This document shows positions 34,446 through 42,754 of a stretch of 64,000 bases of DNA, one piece after another. The stretch lies in the NCBI GenBank assembly GCA_021648265.1, contig JAKITD010000002.1:1-64000 (forward strand), read 5' to 3'. Made by a program: the position numbers and the translations under genes. Source of the DNA: Flavobacteriaceae bacterium (lineage in GTDB: Bacteria; Bacteroidota; Bacteroidia; Flavobacteriales; Flavobacteriaceae). Position 1 is the stretch's first letter; the number at the start of each line of letters is the position of its first letter. The notes beneath the pieces are model-generated. The model was not told the origin of the DNA, made no database searches, and saw only the letters and a list, made by a program, of their open reading frames with translations.

Positions 34446-35156
34446 ATGAAATATTTATTGTTAATATTCTTAGTTTTTTCGTTTTCAATTTCTCATTCCC
34501 AAGATGTTAAAGAATTTTTTAATAAAGCAGATAGTTTTTTTAATGCTAACGTAGTTAATGGACGGGTGGCGTATTCAAAAATTAATTATAAACAAGGTAG
34601 TCTTAATGAATTATTGGATTTAGCAAATTCTATCATAGTTGATAAAAATGATGCTAATACCTTTCAAGCATTCTGGATTAATGCATATAATTTATCTGTG
34701 ATTAAAGGGATTATTGATAACTATCCTACAAATTCACCACTAGACAATGCTGGCTTTTTTGATAAAACAAAATATAGTTTAGGAGGAAAGAAGATTACAT
34801 TAAATGATATTGAGCATAAGCTATTAAGAGCACAGTTTAATGATGCAAGATTTCATTTTGTGTTAGTCTGTGGTGCATTGGGTTGCCCTCCTTTGATTAA
34901 CAAGGCTTATTTGCCAAATACATTAAATGAGCAGCTAGATAAACAAACTAAAATAGCACTAGACGGGAGCTTTTTAAAAGTTAATACTAAAAAGAAACGA
35001 GTTGAAGCATCAGAAATAATGAAATGGTATAAAGAAGATTTTACAAGAAATGGAGCTAGTGAAATTGATTTTATTAATATTTATAGAACGGAGAAGATTC
35101 CTAGTACATTCAAAATATCTTATTTCCCTTATAATTGGAGTATTAACAAACAATAA
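34446..35156 (+). CDS. Exported DUF547 protein
   Basis: A 236-residue protein; ATG 34446 is chosen because it begins the signal peptide MKYLLLIFLVFSFSISHS. The mature part is a DUF547 domain: AFWINAYNLSVIKGIIDNYP, ITLNDIEHKLLRAQFNDARFHFVLVCGALGCPPLINKAYLP and SEIMKWYKEDF. The Cys-x5-Cys within FVLVCGALGCPPL is conserved in the family; the enzymatic role is unknown. A second DUF547 protein is in the arsenosugar cluster at 39727. It is followed 22 bp later by an outer-membrane barrel gene. Confidence 0.88.
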   Translation: MKYLLLIFLVFSFSISHSQDVKEFFNKADSFFNANVVNGRVAYSKINYKQGSLNELLDLANSIIVDKNDANTFQAFWINAYNLSVIKGIIDNYPTNSPLDNAGFFDKTKYSLGGKKITLNDIEHKLLRAQFNDARFHFVLVCGALGCPPLINKAYLPNTLNEQLDKQTKIALDGSFLKVNTKKKRVEASEIMKWYKEDFTRNGASEIDFINIYRTEKIPSTFKISYFPYNWSINKQ

Positions 35157-35178
35157 TCATTGATAATTAAAAAAAAAC

Positions 35179-36105
35179 ATGAAAAAAATAATAGCATTAT
35201 TAATTTTTACAACCGTTACATTTTCTGGATTTTCTCAAGAAGAATCAGAACAAGAAAAAAGTAACATTCAAGAATATACTCCTTCAAAATTATTGAAAAA
35301 AGGGCAATGGGATATTAAGTTTTTTAATGGGTTATATACCCAAACAGAAAGGACAGATTCTGGTAGTGAATCTGTAACAATTCCAAGAGAGAATTTTTAT
35401 ACAAATACCACAGAACTTTATACAGGAATAAGTGAAAACTCAAGAATAAATATTGGATTAATTTTTCAAATACGATCCAATACTGTTGGTGGTGCGGGAG
35501 CTTTAGATGTTTTTAAATTTGAAAACAACGGAATTAATGCAAAAAGTGGTCTTACAACAATTGCTCCTTCAATAAGGATTCAGCCTTTTGAGAATGCGGG
35601 TAATTTTTCAATAACAAGCTCATTGTTTATTCCAATTTTTAAAGACAGACCTAATACTATTTATTTAGACGAAAGGAGTATTACTTGGGAGACGAAATTT
35701 TTCTATGATAAAACTTTTGGAAATGATAAGTGGCAAGTATTTACAGAAGTAGATTTTGGTTTTAATTTTGGAGAAAAAGCTATTGATGAAAACGAAATTG
35801 ATATTACAACTATATATTTTAATAATATTGAACTTTATGCCAACAATAGTTTGTTTATGCCATTAAGCGCGTTTTTAAGTTATTTTCCAAGCCCCAAAAC
35901 AACCGTATTCGTAAACACAAAACAAGCTTTTTTAATAGATCTTGGGAATAATTTCTCTCAAAATTCAACTTCATTAGGATTGGGAGGAAAATACCAATTA
36001 ACAAACGTTTTAAATATTGAAGCTTCATTTGATAAGTTTGTAAGAGGTGCTAGTTTTCAGGGTTTGGGTCAAACATTTAGTTTAGGTCTTAGAGCAATAT
36101 TTTAA
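35179..36105 (+). CDS. Outer-membrane beta-barrel protein, uncharacterised
   Basis: A 308-residue protein with signal peptide MKKIIALLIFTTVTFSGFSQ, a short acidic linker and then many amphipathic strands (WDIKFFNGLYTQTER, TTELYTGISENSRINIGLIFQI, SITSSLFIPIFKD, WETKFFYDKTF, LNIEASFDKFVRGASFQGLGQTFSLGLRAIF). The terminal Phe fits a BAM-inserted barrel. No family was recognised. It is probably cotranscribed with the DUF547 gene before it and the BamA-like gene after it. Confidence 0.8.
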   Translation: MKKIIALLIFTTVTFSGFSQEESEQEKSNIQEYTPSKLLKKGQWDIKFFNGLYTQTERTDSGSESVTIPRENFYTNTTELYTGISENSRINIGLIFQIRSNTVGGAGALDVFKFENNGINAKSGLTTIAPSIRIQPFENAGNFSITSSLFIPIFKDRPNTIYLDERSITWETKFFYDKTFGNDKWQVFTEVDFGFNFGEKAIDENEIDITTIYFNNIELYANNSLFMPLSAFLSYFPSPKTTVFVNTKQAFLIDLGNNFSQNSTSLGLGGKYQLTNVLNIEASFDKFVRGASFQGLGQTFSLGLRAIF

Positions 36106-36143
36106 TATTTATTTAATTTTATTGTGTTTTATTTATAGAGAAA

Positions 36144-37403
36144 ATGAAAAACTTTTTTATAGTAATTATTTTTTTATTTGGAGTTAATAGTATTTCTCAA
36201 GAGATTAGAATTGATACTATTAATATTTTAGGAAATAAGAAAACAAAAACTTCATTTATCACTAAATTAATTTTTGTGAAATCAGGAATGGTATTGGATT
36301 CTGTTGTGTTAAAAGAAGATATTCAAAGATTGAAAAGATTACCATCAATATCTCATGCTTTTTTTGAAATTATTTACTCAAAAAACAAATCTTGTATTGT
36401 ACAATATAATATAGTTGAAAATTTAACTATTATCCCATCAGTAAATATTTACACAACAAACGATGATGAGTTTGCGTACAGGATTGGTATAAACGAGTTC
36501 AATTTATTTGGTCAAAATATTGCAATTGGTGGGTTTTATCAAAACGATATTTACAGTTCGTATGCAATTAATTTTAGAGTTCCCTATTTATTTGGAAAGC
36601 AATTTGGGTTAGCATTGAATCATCAAAATTTAACTACTCAAGAACCTATTTATTTTGATGATACTACAGCAAGTTATAAGTACAATAACACATCGTACGA
36701 AATAATAGGTCTTTATGAATTTAATTCTAAAAATAAAGTTGAATTAGGGGTTAATTTTTTCAGTGAAAACTATTCTTTTAAATCTGGAGCAACAAGCCCA
36801 GATATTCCCCAGAATTTTGAAGTAGATAAGATACTTTATAAAACCGGCTATGAATATTCCAACCTAGATTACGACCATCAATATGTTTCAGGCTTTAGAA
36901 GTACTTTAATTTTACAATATGTAACTTCAGGAGATGTTCGTGTTTCAGATTTCTTAATAGGATATAACGATTTTTATTTTTATAAAAGAATTGGGAAAAA
37001 AGGAAATTGGGCTAATAAGTTACGCCTTGGACTTTCTAGTAATGATAAAAGCCCCTTTGCACCATTCACTGTAGATAATAATGTAAATATTCGTGGTGTT
37101 GGAAATGAAATTGATAGAGGAACAGGAGCCATAATTATTAATACGGAATTCAGATATACTTTATATGAAAAAAAATGGTTCATTTTACAAAGTAATACCT
37201 TTATAGATGCAGGTACTTGGCGAAACCCTGGCGGTAAGTTTACTGATTTTACAAGCTCCGAGAATATTAGAATATATCCAGGAATAGGTTTGCGATTTAT
37301 TCATAAAAAAATATATAACGCTATTTTTAGAATAGATTATGGGGTAGGAATTACAAAAAATGCTACCAATGGTTTTGTTATTGGAGTTGGTCAATATTTT
37401 TAA
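36144..37403 (+). CDS. BamA/TamA-like outer-membrane protein (single POTRA)
   Basis: A 419-residue Omp85-superfamily protein: a signal peptide to about residue 19, one POTRA-like domain (about 20-95, IRIDTINILGNKKTKTSFITKLIFVKSGMVLD...RLKRLPSISHAFFEI) and a barrel (about 105-419) ending in FVIGVGQYF. The barrel includes NIRGVGNEIDRGTGAIIINTEFRYTLYEKKW, like the VRGF(G)-type motif of Omp85 proteins. It is shorter than BamA (five POTRAs), so it is an accessory Omp85 protein. Its stop codon lies in the 8-bp target duplication of the MITE at 37404. Confidence 0.87.
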   Translation: MKNFFIVIIFLFGVNSISQEIRIDTINILGNKKTKTSFITKLIFVKSGMVLDSVVLKEDIQRLKRLPSISHAFFEIIYSKNKSCIVQYNIVENLTIIPSVNIYTTNDDEFAYRIGINEFNLFGQNIAIGGFYQNDIYSSYAINFRVPYLFGKQFGLALNHQNLTTQEPIYFDDTTASYKYNNTSYEIIGLYEFNSKNKVELGVNFFSENYSFKSGATSPDIPQNFEVDKILYKTGYEYSNLDYDHQYVSGFRSTLILQYVTSGDVRVSDFLIGYNDFYFYKRIGKKGNWANKLRLGLSSNDKSPFAPFTVDNNVNIRGVGNEIDRGTGAIIINTEFRYTLYEKKWFILQSNTFIDAGTWRNPGGKFTDFTSSENIRIYPGIGLRFIHKKIYNAIFRIDYGVGITKNATNGFVIGVGQYF

Positions 37404-37617
37404 TATGACTATCGGATTCGTTACATATAATTCACTTGGACTATATAATTGATAACGTGATGATTATGTTTTGCCAAAAACGAAATTAAATTATAATCCG
37501 TTAAAAATGTGACAAAACCAACCCTTAAAATTGTCTTGCAAAAGGCACTACATCGCAAATCACTTTTATACAGCTAGTTACAAAATATTATTTTGTGCAA
37601 TCAATCCGATAGTCATA
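37404..37617. mobile_element. MITE-like element, 214 bp, with 15-bp TIRs and 8-bp TSD
   Basis: Terminal inverted repeats TATGACTATCGGATT (37404-37418) and AATCCGATAGTCATA (37603-37617) match perfectly. The flanks are identical 8-bp direct repeats, ATTTTTAA at 37396-37403 and 37618-37625, which is a target-site duplication. The interior has no open frame. The left TSD contains the TAA stop of the BamA-like gene, so insertion happened at that stop without changing the protein. This is a non-autonomous element; its helper transposase is not in the window. Confidence 0.85.
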
Positions 37618-37750
37618 ATTTTTAATCTTGACACTATTTCAACTAGTGAGTAAGTTTAAAATAGATTCGTTTGCTCTAAATCGAAGCTTTGAAATAATTC
37701 CTCTTTATAAAAGATTGTTGTATTTTGAAAACCATTTATTTTTTTAATAT
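37618..37750. other. Gene-free remainder of the 37404-37750 gap
   Basis: After the MITE and its right-hand ATTTTTAA duplication there are about 125 bp of AT-rich DNA leading to the GH113-like gene. Nothing codes here; the promoter of that gene is expected but no clean TAnnTTTG could be chosen. Confidence 0.5.
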
Positions 37751-38761
37751 ATGAGTTTAAAAAGAGTTGTTTTAATTTTAATTCTCAGTATTTCATTTCT
37801 GAATAGCTGTGCCCAAAAAGAAATCCATATCAACGGAGTTAGCTTTGTAGCATCTCCCGACTCTTTAAACCAAAGCCATATTGACCCAATTATTAAGTTA
37901 AATGCAAATTATGCAGCGATTATGCCTTTTGGATTTGTTGAAAGTTTACAGCATCCTGAAATTGCATATAATTCGGATAGACAGTGGTTTGGTGAAACAA
38001 AAGAAGGAGTGAAGCAATATGTCGAGAAGCTTCATCTAAATAATATTCGGGTGATGTTAAAACCTCAAATTTGGATTTGGCACGGCGAATATACCGGAAA
38101 TTTGCAAATGACTTCGGAAGAAGATTGGCAAGTGTTAGAGAATTCGTACCGTGATTTTATACTTGATTTTGCAATGGTTGCTGAAGAAAATAAAGTTGAT
38201 ATATTCTGTCTTGCAACCGAATTAGAACAGTTTATAACCCATCGTCCCGATTATTGGAATGAATTGATTTCTGAAATTAAAACCATTTATAAAGGAAAAC
38301 TTACCTACGCAGCCAATTGGGACGAATACAAACGGGTGCCTTTTTGGAAGCAATTGGATTTTATAGGAATTGATGCATATTTTCCGATTTCTGAAAGTAA
38401 AACACCTACTATTGAAGAAGCAAAATTAGGATGGAAGCCTTGGAAAGAAGAAATGATTTCAGTCTCAACTAAAGCAAATAAGAAAATACTTTTTACTGAA
38501 TATGGTTATCGAAGTGTCAACTATTCAGGAAAAGAGCCTTGGAAAAGTGATCGAAATATGGGTGAAGTAAATCTAAAGGCACAAGAAAATTTAACCAAAG
38601 CTTTGTTTGAAGAAATTTGGAAAGAAGAATGGTTTGTAGGAGGATTTTTATGGAAATGGCATATCAAACATAACGGAATTGGCGGAAAAGAAAATACAAT
38701 GTTTACACCTCAGAATAAGCCAGTGGAAGCCGTTATAAAAGGAAACTATCAAAATAAATAA
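37751..38761 (+). CDS. GH113-like glycoside hydrolase lipoprotein
   Basis: A 336-residue lipoprotein (MSLKRVVLILILSISFLNSCAQ, Cys20). The mature part is a TIM-barrel enzyme resembling family GH113 beta-mannanases: GVSFVASPDSL, MLKPQIWIWHGEYTG, FCLATELEQF (candidate acid/base Glu), YAANWDEYKRVPFWKQLDFIGIDAYFP and ILFTEYGYRSVNY (candidate nucleophile Glu), with GGFLWKWHIKH closing the site. It would act on mannan-like or other beta-glycans at the cell surface or in the periplasm. There is no PUL partner nearby. Confidence 0.82.
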   Translation: MSLKRVVLILILSISFLNSCAQKEIHINGVSFVASPDSLNQSHIDPIIKLNANYAAIMPFGFVESLQHPEIAYNSDRQWFGETKEGVKQYVEKLHLNNIRVMLKPQIWIWHGEYTGNLQMTSEEDWQVLENSYRDFILDFAMVAEENKVDIFCLATELEQFITHRPDYWNELISEIKTIYKGKLTYAANWDEYKRVPFWKQLDFIGIDAYFPISESKTPTIEEAKLGWKPWKEEMISVSTKANKKILFTEYGYRSVNYSGKEPWKSDRNMGEVNLKAQENLTKALFEEIWKEEWFVGGFLWKWHIKHNGIGGKENTMFTPQNKPVEAVIKGNYQNK

Positions 38762-38767
38762 AACGCT

Positions 38768-38868
38768 CTCCTGCAAGGTTTCAATTGGCTTAAGCGAGGG
38801 TAGCCTTGTAGATTTTTATATATTTACGAAAGCTTTTATACCTACAAGTTTGCAAAACCTTGCAGGAG
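38768..38868. repeat. CCTGCAAGGTTT inverted repeat element
   Basis: Arms CTCCTGCAAGGTTT (38768-38781) and AAACCTTGCAGGAG (38855-38868) are 14-bp perfect inverted repeats enclosing about 73 bp, which itself holds GCCTTGTAG and CCTACAAG. It lies between convergent genes, and the motif is shared with 16786-16812. Confidence 0.7.
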
Positions 38869-38932
38869 TTTGTAAAGCACAATCTTTCAGTCTTTTAACT
38901 TTGTGAGATTTTGAGAAACTTTGTGAAATAAC

Positions 38933-39622
38933 TCAAGCAATATACTTCTTATAATACGCATAAATTTCATCCGCAGAAGCTCCAAACCAACGTTTTACAT
39001 AAATAGTCCAAAAATGGTATTGTAGCTTCCATATTCCTTTTCGTTCGTATAATCTTGCAGAGGTGGTAATCCATTCTTGAATCACTACAAATTGTTTTCT
39101 TTTAAAAAGCTCGTTGATTAATATATTGTCTTCATATATAGTGTAACTTTCGTCATAACCTCCAATTTTATTAAACAAGCCTTTAGTAATAAACTGACTT
39201 TGGTCGCCACCACGACAAGCACGCCAAGAAAAATGAGTGAGCCAAGAAGCTAATCTGAGCCACCAATGATTATTGTTAAATTTCATTTTAAAACAACCAG
39301 CAAGATTTCCTTTTTCAACTTCATTGATGATTAATTGGTCAAAGTTCTTGGGAGGAAAACTATCTGCGTGCAAAAAATATAAAATGTTTCCGGCGGCTTG
39401 TTTTGCACCGAGGTTCATTTGTTTTGCTCTTCCTTTTGGTGAGTTAAGTAGTTGGATGTGTTTAACCTGACATTTAACAATGTTAATGGTGTCATCAGAA
39501 CTCTCACCATCCACCACAATAATTTCTGAAATATTTTCTGAAGTAGAATTAGCAATTAGATGACTGAGTAGTTTACCAATATTTTCGGCTTCATTTAAAA
39601 CAGGAATTACAATGCTAATCAT
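38933..39622 (-). CDS. TIGR04283-type arsenosugar biosynthesis glycosyltransferase
   Basis: A 229-residue GT2 enzyme: ISIVIPVLNEAENIGKLLSHLI, EIIVVDGESSDDTINIV, GRAKQMNLGAKQAAGNILYFLHADSFPP and GGYDESYTIYEDNILINELF. This is the 'rSAM/selenodomain-associated transferase 2' family that travels with ArsS. In this context it probably transfers or makes the sugar part of an arsenosugar or arsenolipid; the precise substrate is unknown. It is the last gene of the minus-strand arsenosugar cluster, 104 bp after DUF547. Confidence 0.88.
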   Translation of the reverse strand: MISIVIPVLNEAENIGKLLSHLIANSTSENISEIIVVDGESSDDTINIVKCQVKHIQLLNSPKGRAKQMNLGAKQAAGNILYFLHADSFPPKNFDQLIINEVEKGNLAGCFKMKFNNNHWWLRLASWLTHFSWRACRGGDQSQFITKGLFNKIGGYDESYTIYEDNILINELFKRKQFVVIQEWITTSARLYERKGIWKLQYHFWTIYVKRWFGASADEIYAYYKKYIA

Positions 39623-39726
39623 AGGTTGAACTTACGAAAAATTGTTTACTATTATTAAGAAAGCTAAATTGTAAATAAAAGTAGTCATAAGTCGTATGTC
39701 TTAGAACCTTATATCGTAAATAAAAA

Positions 39727-40500
39727 CTATATTTCATTTAAATTCCAGTTGTAATCTAAATAATCGATTCTTGCATTTTCATCAATTTTCACATTGCTAT
39801 ATTGATTGATAAACGCAACTACATCCGGTTTTCCATTCACTTTAAAATCCTTTTTATACCATTTAAAGATTTTGGAAAGCTTTGGATTTGTTGGCTTGGT
39901 TTCGTTTTTGTTTCCGTTGATAAAACTATCGGTTACTTTATTTAATTGAGCTTCCAATTTTGAAGCAGTAAAGGCTTCGTTTAGCAAATTCGGACAAGAA
40001 TAAGAAGCGCAATTGATAGCAAAATGAATTCTAGGTTCGTTCATTTTATGTAAAATTTTGTGTTCGATATCTCCTAAAGAAAGATCGTCGTTATTTAATG
40101 TAATCACCGTTTTACTCCAAGGTTTTGAAATGTCCTTAATGCTACTTGTTGGATAGTTGTTTAATATTAATTGTACCGTTAAAGCATTGTAAAGATTGAT
40201 GTAATAAGCCAATTGCTCTTGAGTATCCCAATTTTCATCTGGAGTGTTTTTAGAAAGATAATTGATGTAAGCAGTTAATTCGATTTTGCTAGTTAAAAAA
40301 CCTTTATAATCTACAAAACCGTTTTCGTCCACGTATTTTTTTAGTAAAACACCCCAAGCTTTATGATTTACTTTTTCTGAAACAGCTATGGCGTACGACA
40401 GATTAACTTTAGCTTGTTTAACGGGTAAATTCTTTGGTATTTTACTTCGGCAGCTTTGAAATACAAAAAGAAGCGTTATAAGTAGAAAAATATTTTTCAT
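39727..40500 (-). CDS. DUF547 lipoprotein in the arsenosugar cluster
   Basis: A 257-residue lipoprotein (MKNIFLLITLLFVFQSC, Cys17) with a DUF547 domain: AYYINLYNALTVQLILNNYP, SLGDIEHKILHKMNEPRIHFAINCASYSCPNLLNEAF and LSKIFKWYKKDFKVNG. DUF547 proteins often accompany ArsM/ArsS loci but have no proven function. The paired Cys in INCASYSCPNL could bind trivalent arsenic or a metal; this is a guess. It is similar in design to the protein at 34446. Confidence 0.88.
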   Translation of the reverse strand: MKNIFLLITLLFVFQSCRSKIPKNLPVKQAKVNLSYAIAVSEKVNHKAWGVLLKKYVDENGFVDYKGFLTSKIELTAYINYLSKNTPDENWDTQEQLAYYINLYNALTVQLILNNYPTSSIKDISKPWSKTVITLNNDDLSLGDIEHKILHKMNEPRIHFAINCASYSCPNLLNEAFTASKLEAQLNKVTDSFINGNKNETKPTNPKLSKIFKWYKKDFKVNGKPDVVAFINQYSNVKIDENARIDYLDYNWNLNEI

Positions 40501-40570
40501 CGAATAATTATTATTTGATTAAGTCTGAAAACTATGTTGAACATACCAATTATTGTTCCTTAAAAAATAT

Positions 40571-40680
40571 GACACGAATTTCACTAATTATCACGAATGT
40601 TTGCTGGAGCAAATTATATTATGAATTTCACTAATACATTTCAGTAGATATCTTTAGTGAAAATCTGTGAAATTCGTGTC
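40571..40680. repeat. 110-bp element with 14-bp inverted ends
   Basis: GACACGAATTTCAC (40571-40584) and GTGAAATTCGTGTC (40667-40680) are perfect inverted repeats, with further internal copies (TCACGAAT, TGAATTTCACTAAT). The right end (40654-40681) is identical over 28 nt to 5075-5102. It fills the spacer between arsM and DUF547, and could act as a hairpin or be a small mobile repeat. Confidence 0.75.
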
Positions 40681-40689
40681 TGTTTTCTT

Positions 40690-41661
40690 TTAACAACATC
40701 CACCACCATCATAATGAAAAGTTGATTCCGAAATATAAATATCATCTCTTCCTAAATCTGCTAATTGTCCTGCGGTTTTGTCGCAAATTGCAATCGGCTG
40801 ATTTTTTAATAAAACGTGCCCTTTTTTATCATCAAAATAATCATCTTCTCCATAGTAGATGGCTGTTTTTCCTGTAAAAATACAAGGGCCATCTGGTAAA
40901 ACAGGATCTTTAATGGCGGCAATTTCGATGCTTTCAATATAAATAAGTTCGTCTGTTGGATAGTTTTTTGTATCTAAAATACGGTAAGGTTTTCTGGCTC
41001 TAATTTCGATAGTTCCAAAACCAACATCAGTCAGTGCTTTAATGTATTCGTTAATAGGAAGACTTCCACTTAAACACAAAGCACGTAAGCGTTCGTCGTT
41101 TCTTAGCGTTTCGTTCATAGGTTGCTCGCAAGTAGGATCGCTCATGACCAATCTTCCGTGTGGTTTTAAAACGCGGTACATTTCTTCGATGGCTTTCTTT
41201 AAATCTTCCGCTTTAAAGATATTAAATAAGCAGTTTTGTGCAGCCACATCAATGGAGTTGTCGGCAACAGGGAGATTCAAGGCATCTCCTTTTTTTAGCT
41301 CCACAAAATTCGATTGAAACCAAGGATTCATTTCTTCGGCTTCTTTAAAATTTTTCCGAGAAGCTTCTAGCATTTCATCTACCACATCAACGCCAATCAC
41401 GCCTCCTTTTTGACGAGAGAAATATGAGAATTGCAATAATTCCATTCCGCCACCAACACCTACATAGAGTGTTTTTGGGTTGTTGGTTAAATCGCGTGCG
41501 TTTACGGTACTTCCACAACCGTAATTCATTTCTTGCATGATTTTAGGAATTTTTAATCCAGGTAATTCCCAAATAGGATTGGTAGTACAGCAAAGTCCAA
41601 CGTCTGGCGTTAAAGCTGCATCTTTGTATAGGTCGTGGGTTGTTTTTAAATAATCGCTCAT
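40690..41661 (-). CDS. arsM: Arsenite methyltransferase ArsM, arsenosugar type
   Basis: A 323-residue SAM-dependent methyltransferase. The SAM site is YVGVGGGMELLQFSYFSRQKGGVIGVDVVDEML (about 66-98), with AQNCLFNIF and LKPHGRLVMSDPT following. Cysteines that could bind As(III) are Cys24-Cys25 (VGLCCTTNP), Cys49, Cys144, Cys178 and Cys196, plus the terminal Cys-Cys (YDGGGCC). ArsM methylates arsenite to mono- and dimethylarsenic; in this subfamily the product feeds ArsS. It is flanked by PNP and DUF547, all on the minus strand. Confidence 0.93.
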   Translation of the reverse strand: MSDYLKTTHDLYKDAALTPDVGLCCTTNPIWELPGLKIPKIMQEMNYGCGSTVNARDLTNNPKTLYVGVGGGMELLQFSYFSRQKGGVIGVDVVDEMLEASRKNFKEAEEMNPWFQSNFVELKKGDALNLPVADNSIDVAAQNCLFNIFKAEDLKKAIEEMYRVLKPHGRLVMSDPTCEQPMNETLRNDERLRALCLSGSLPINEYIKALTDVGFGTIEIRARKPYRILDTKNYPTDELIYIESIEIAAIKDPVLPDGPCIFTGKTAIYYGEDDYFDDKKGHVLLKNQPIAICDKTAGQLADLGRDDIYISESTFHYDGGGCC

Positions 41662-41679
41662 ATTTGTTTTTTGTATTTC

Positions 41680-41695
41680 TCCCGAATAACCGGGA
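41680..41695. repeat. TCCCGA-N4-CCGGGA hairpin
   Basis: It matches the 16-nt hairpin design of 30659-30674 and 53295-53310 with one mismatched pair. It lies between PNP and arsM. Confidence 0.5.
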
Positions 41696-41751
41696 CGCTC
41701 AGTATAAACTCCAGCGGTCCCAAATTTTCGGAATTTTTAATTAATAATTTA

Positions 41752-41826
41752 TCATTGCGAGGATTGAAATGACGTGGCAATCTTTTGATGAGATTACTTC
41801 ACTTCGGCTCCGCTCAGTGACCATTT
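41752..41826. repeat. CATTGCGAGG/GCAATC and CTCCGCTCAGTGACC composite repeat
   Basis: CATTGCGAGGATTGAAATGACGTGGCAATC, then GAGATTACTTC, then TTCGGCTCCGCTCAGTGACC. The first part is related to the 5850-5883 repeat and the second to the arm of the mvaD insertion. It lies between the PNP stop and the arsM start. Confidence 0.6.
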
Positions 41827-41837
41827 TCTGAAGGACA

Positions 41838-42650
41838 TTACAATTCCTCAATCAATTCCCGAAACAAGGTAATCATATCAGGTTCTGCTTTTTCGGCAAT
41901 TTCAATAATTTCTTGAATGTTTACAGGTTTCAGGTTATCTGGGTCGCATTCATCTGTTAAAACTGACACCGCTGCAACAGGTAAATTTAAATGATTGGCA
42001 ACAATCACTTCCGGAATCGTACTCATACCAACAGCATCGGCACCAATAATCCCTAAATAACGATATTCAGCACGGGTTTCTAATTGCGGACCAAGGACAC
42101 TTGCATAAATCCCTTTTTGAAGATTGATGTTATTTTTAATAGCAATCTCTTCAATTTTTTGATTCATTTCAGCATCATAAGGTGCACTCATATCTACAAA
42201 ACGCTCGCCCATTTCTTCCACTCCCTTAAATGCTAAAGGTGATCCTCCTTGTAAATTAATATGATCGTCAATCAACATAATCTCTCCTTTTTTATATTTT
42301 TTATTAATAGCTCCTGCAGCATTACTTACCAATAATTTTGAAATTCCCAATTGGTGCATTACTCGAATAGGAAAAGTAACATCGTAGGTAGAATATCCTT
42401 CATATAAATGAAATCTTCCTTGCATCACCATTACTTTTTTTCCAGCTAAATTTCCAAAAATTAATTTTCCTTGATGAAATTCTACAGTTGCTGTTGGAAA
42501 ATTCGGAATGTGATTATAACTTACCGATGTGATGATTTCAATTTCATCGACCAATTTTCCTAAACCAGTTCCTAGAACAATTCCTATTTCTGGAGAGTCG
42601 AAACCTTTGTCTTTAAGATAATCTACTGCTTCTTTAATATATTTTGTCAT
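41838..42650 (-). CDS. Purine-nucleoside phosphorylase, trimeric type, in the arsenosugar cluster
   Basis: A 270-residue PNP of the trimeric (PNP/MTAP) class: GIVLGTGLGKLVDEI (phosphate site), MQGRFHLYEGYSTYDVTFPIRVM, LLVSNAAGAINKKYKKGEIMLIDDHINL, GPQLETRAEYRYLGIIGADAVGMSTIPEVIVANHLNLPV and SVLTDECDPDNL. Its place among ArsM, ArsS and glycosyltransferases suggests that it phosphorolyses the arseno-adenosine product of ArsS, releasing adenine and leaving an arsenoribose-1-phosphate, rather than serving general salvage, for which deoD at 5116 exists. That role is inferred from context. Confidence 0.93.
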   Translation of the reverse strand: MTKYIKEAVDYLKDKGFDSPEIGIVLGTGLGKLVDEIEIITSVSYNHIPNFPTATVEFHQGKLIFGNLAGKKVMVMQGRFHLYEGYSTYDVTFPIRVMHQLGISKLLVSNAAGAINKKYKKGEIMLIDDHINLQGGSPLAFKGVEEMGERFVDMSAPYDAEMNQKIEEIAIKNNINLQKGIYASVLGPQLETRAEYRYLGIIGADAVGMSTIPEVIVANHLNLPVAAVSVLTDECDPDNLKPVNIQEIIEIAEKAEPDMITLFRELIEEL

Positions 42651-42754
42651 AACAATTCTCTGTATTTCGACCCAGCTTAATATAAAATTCGGCAGGGATC
42701 TTTTTAGGGTTTATTATTTCTCTCTCCTCTGTGTTCTTTCTTCTCTGTTCTTTT

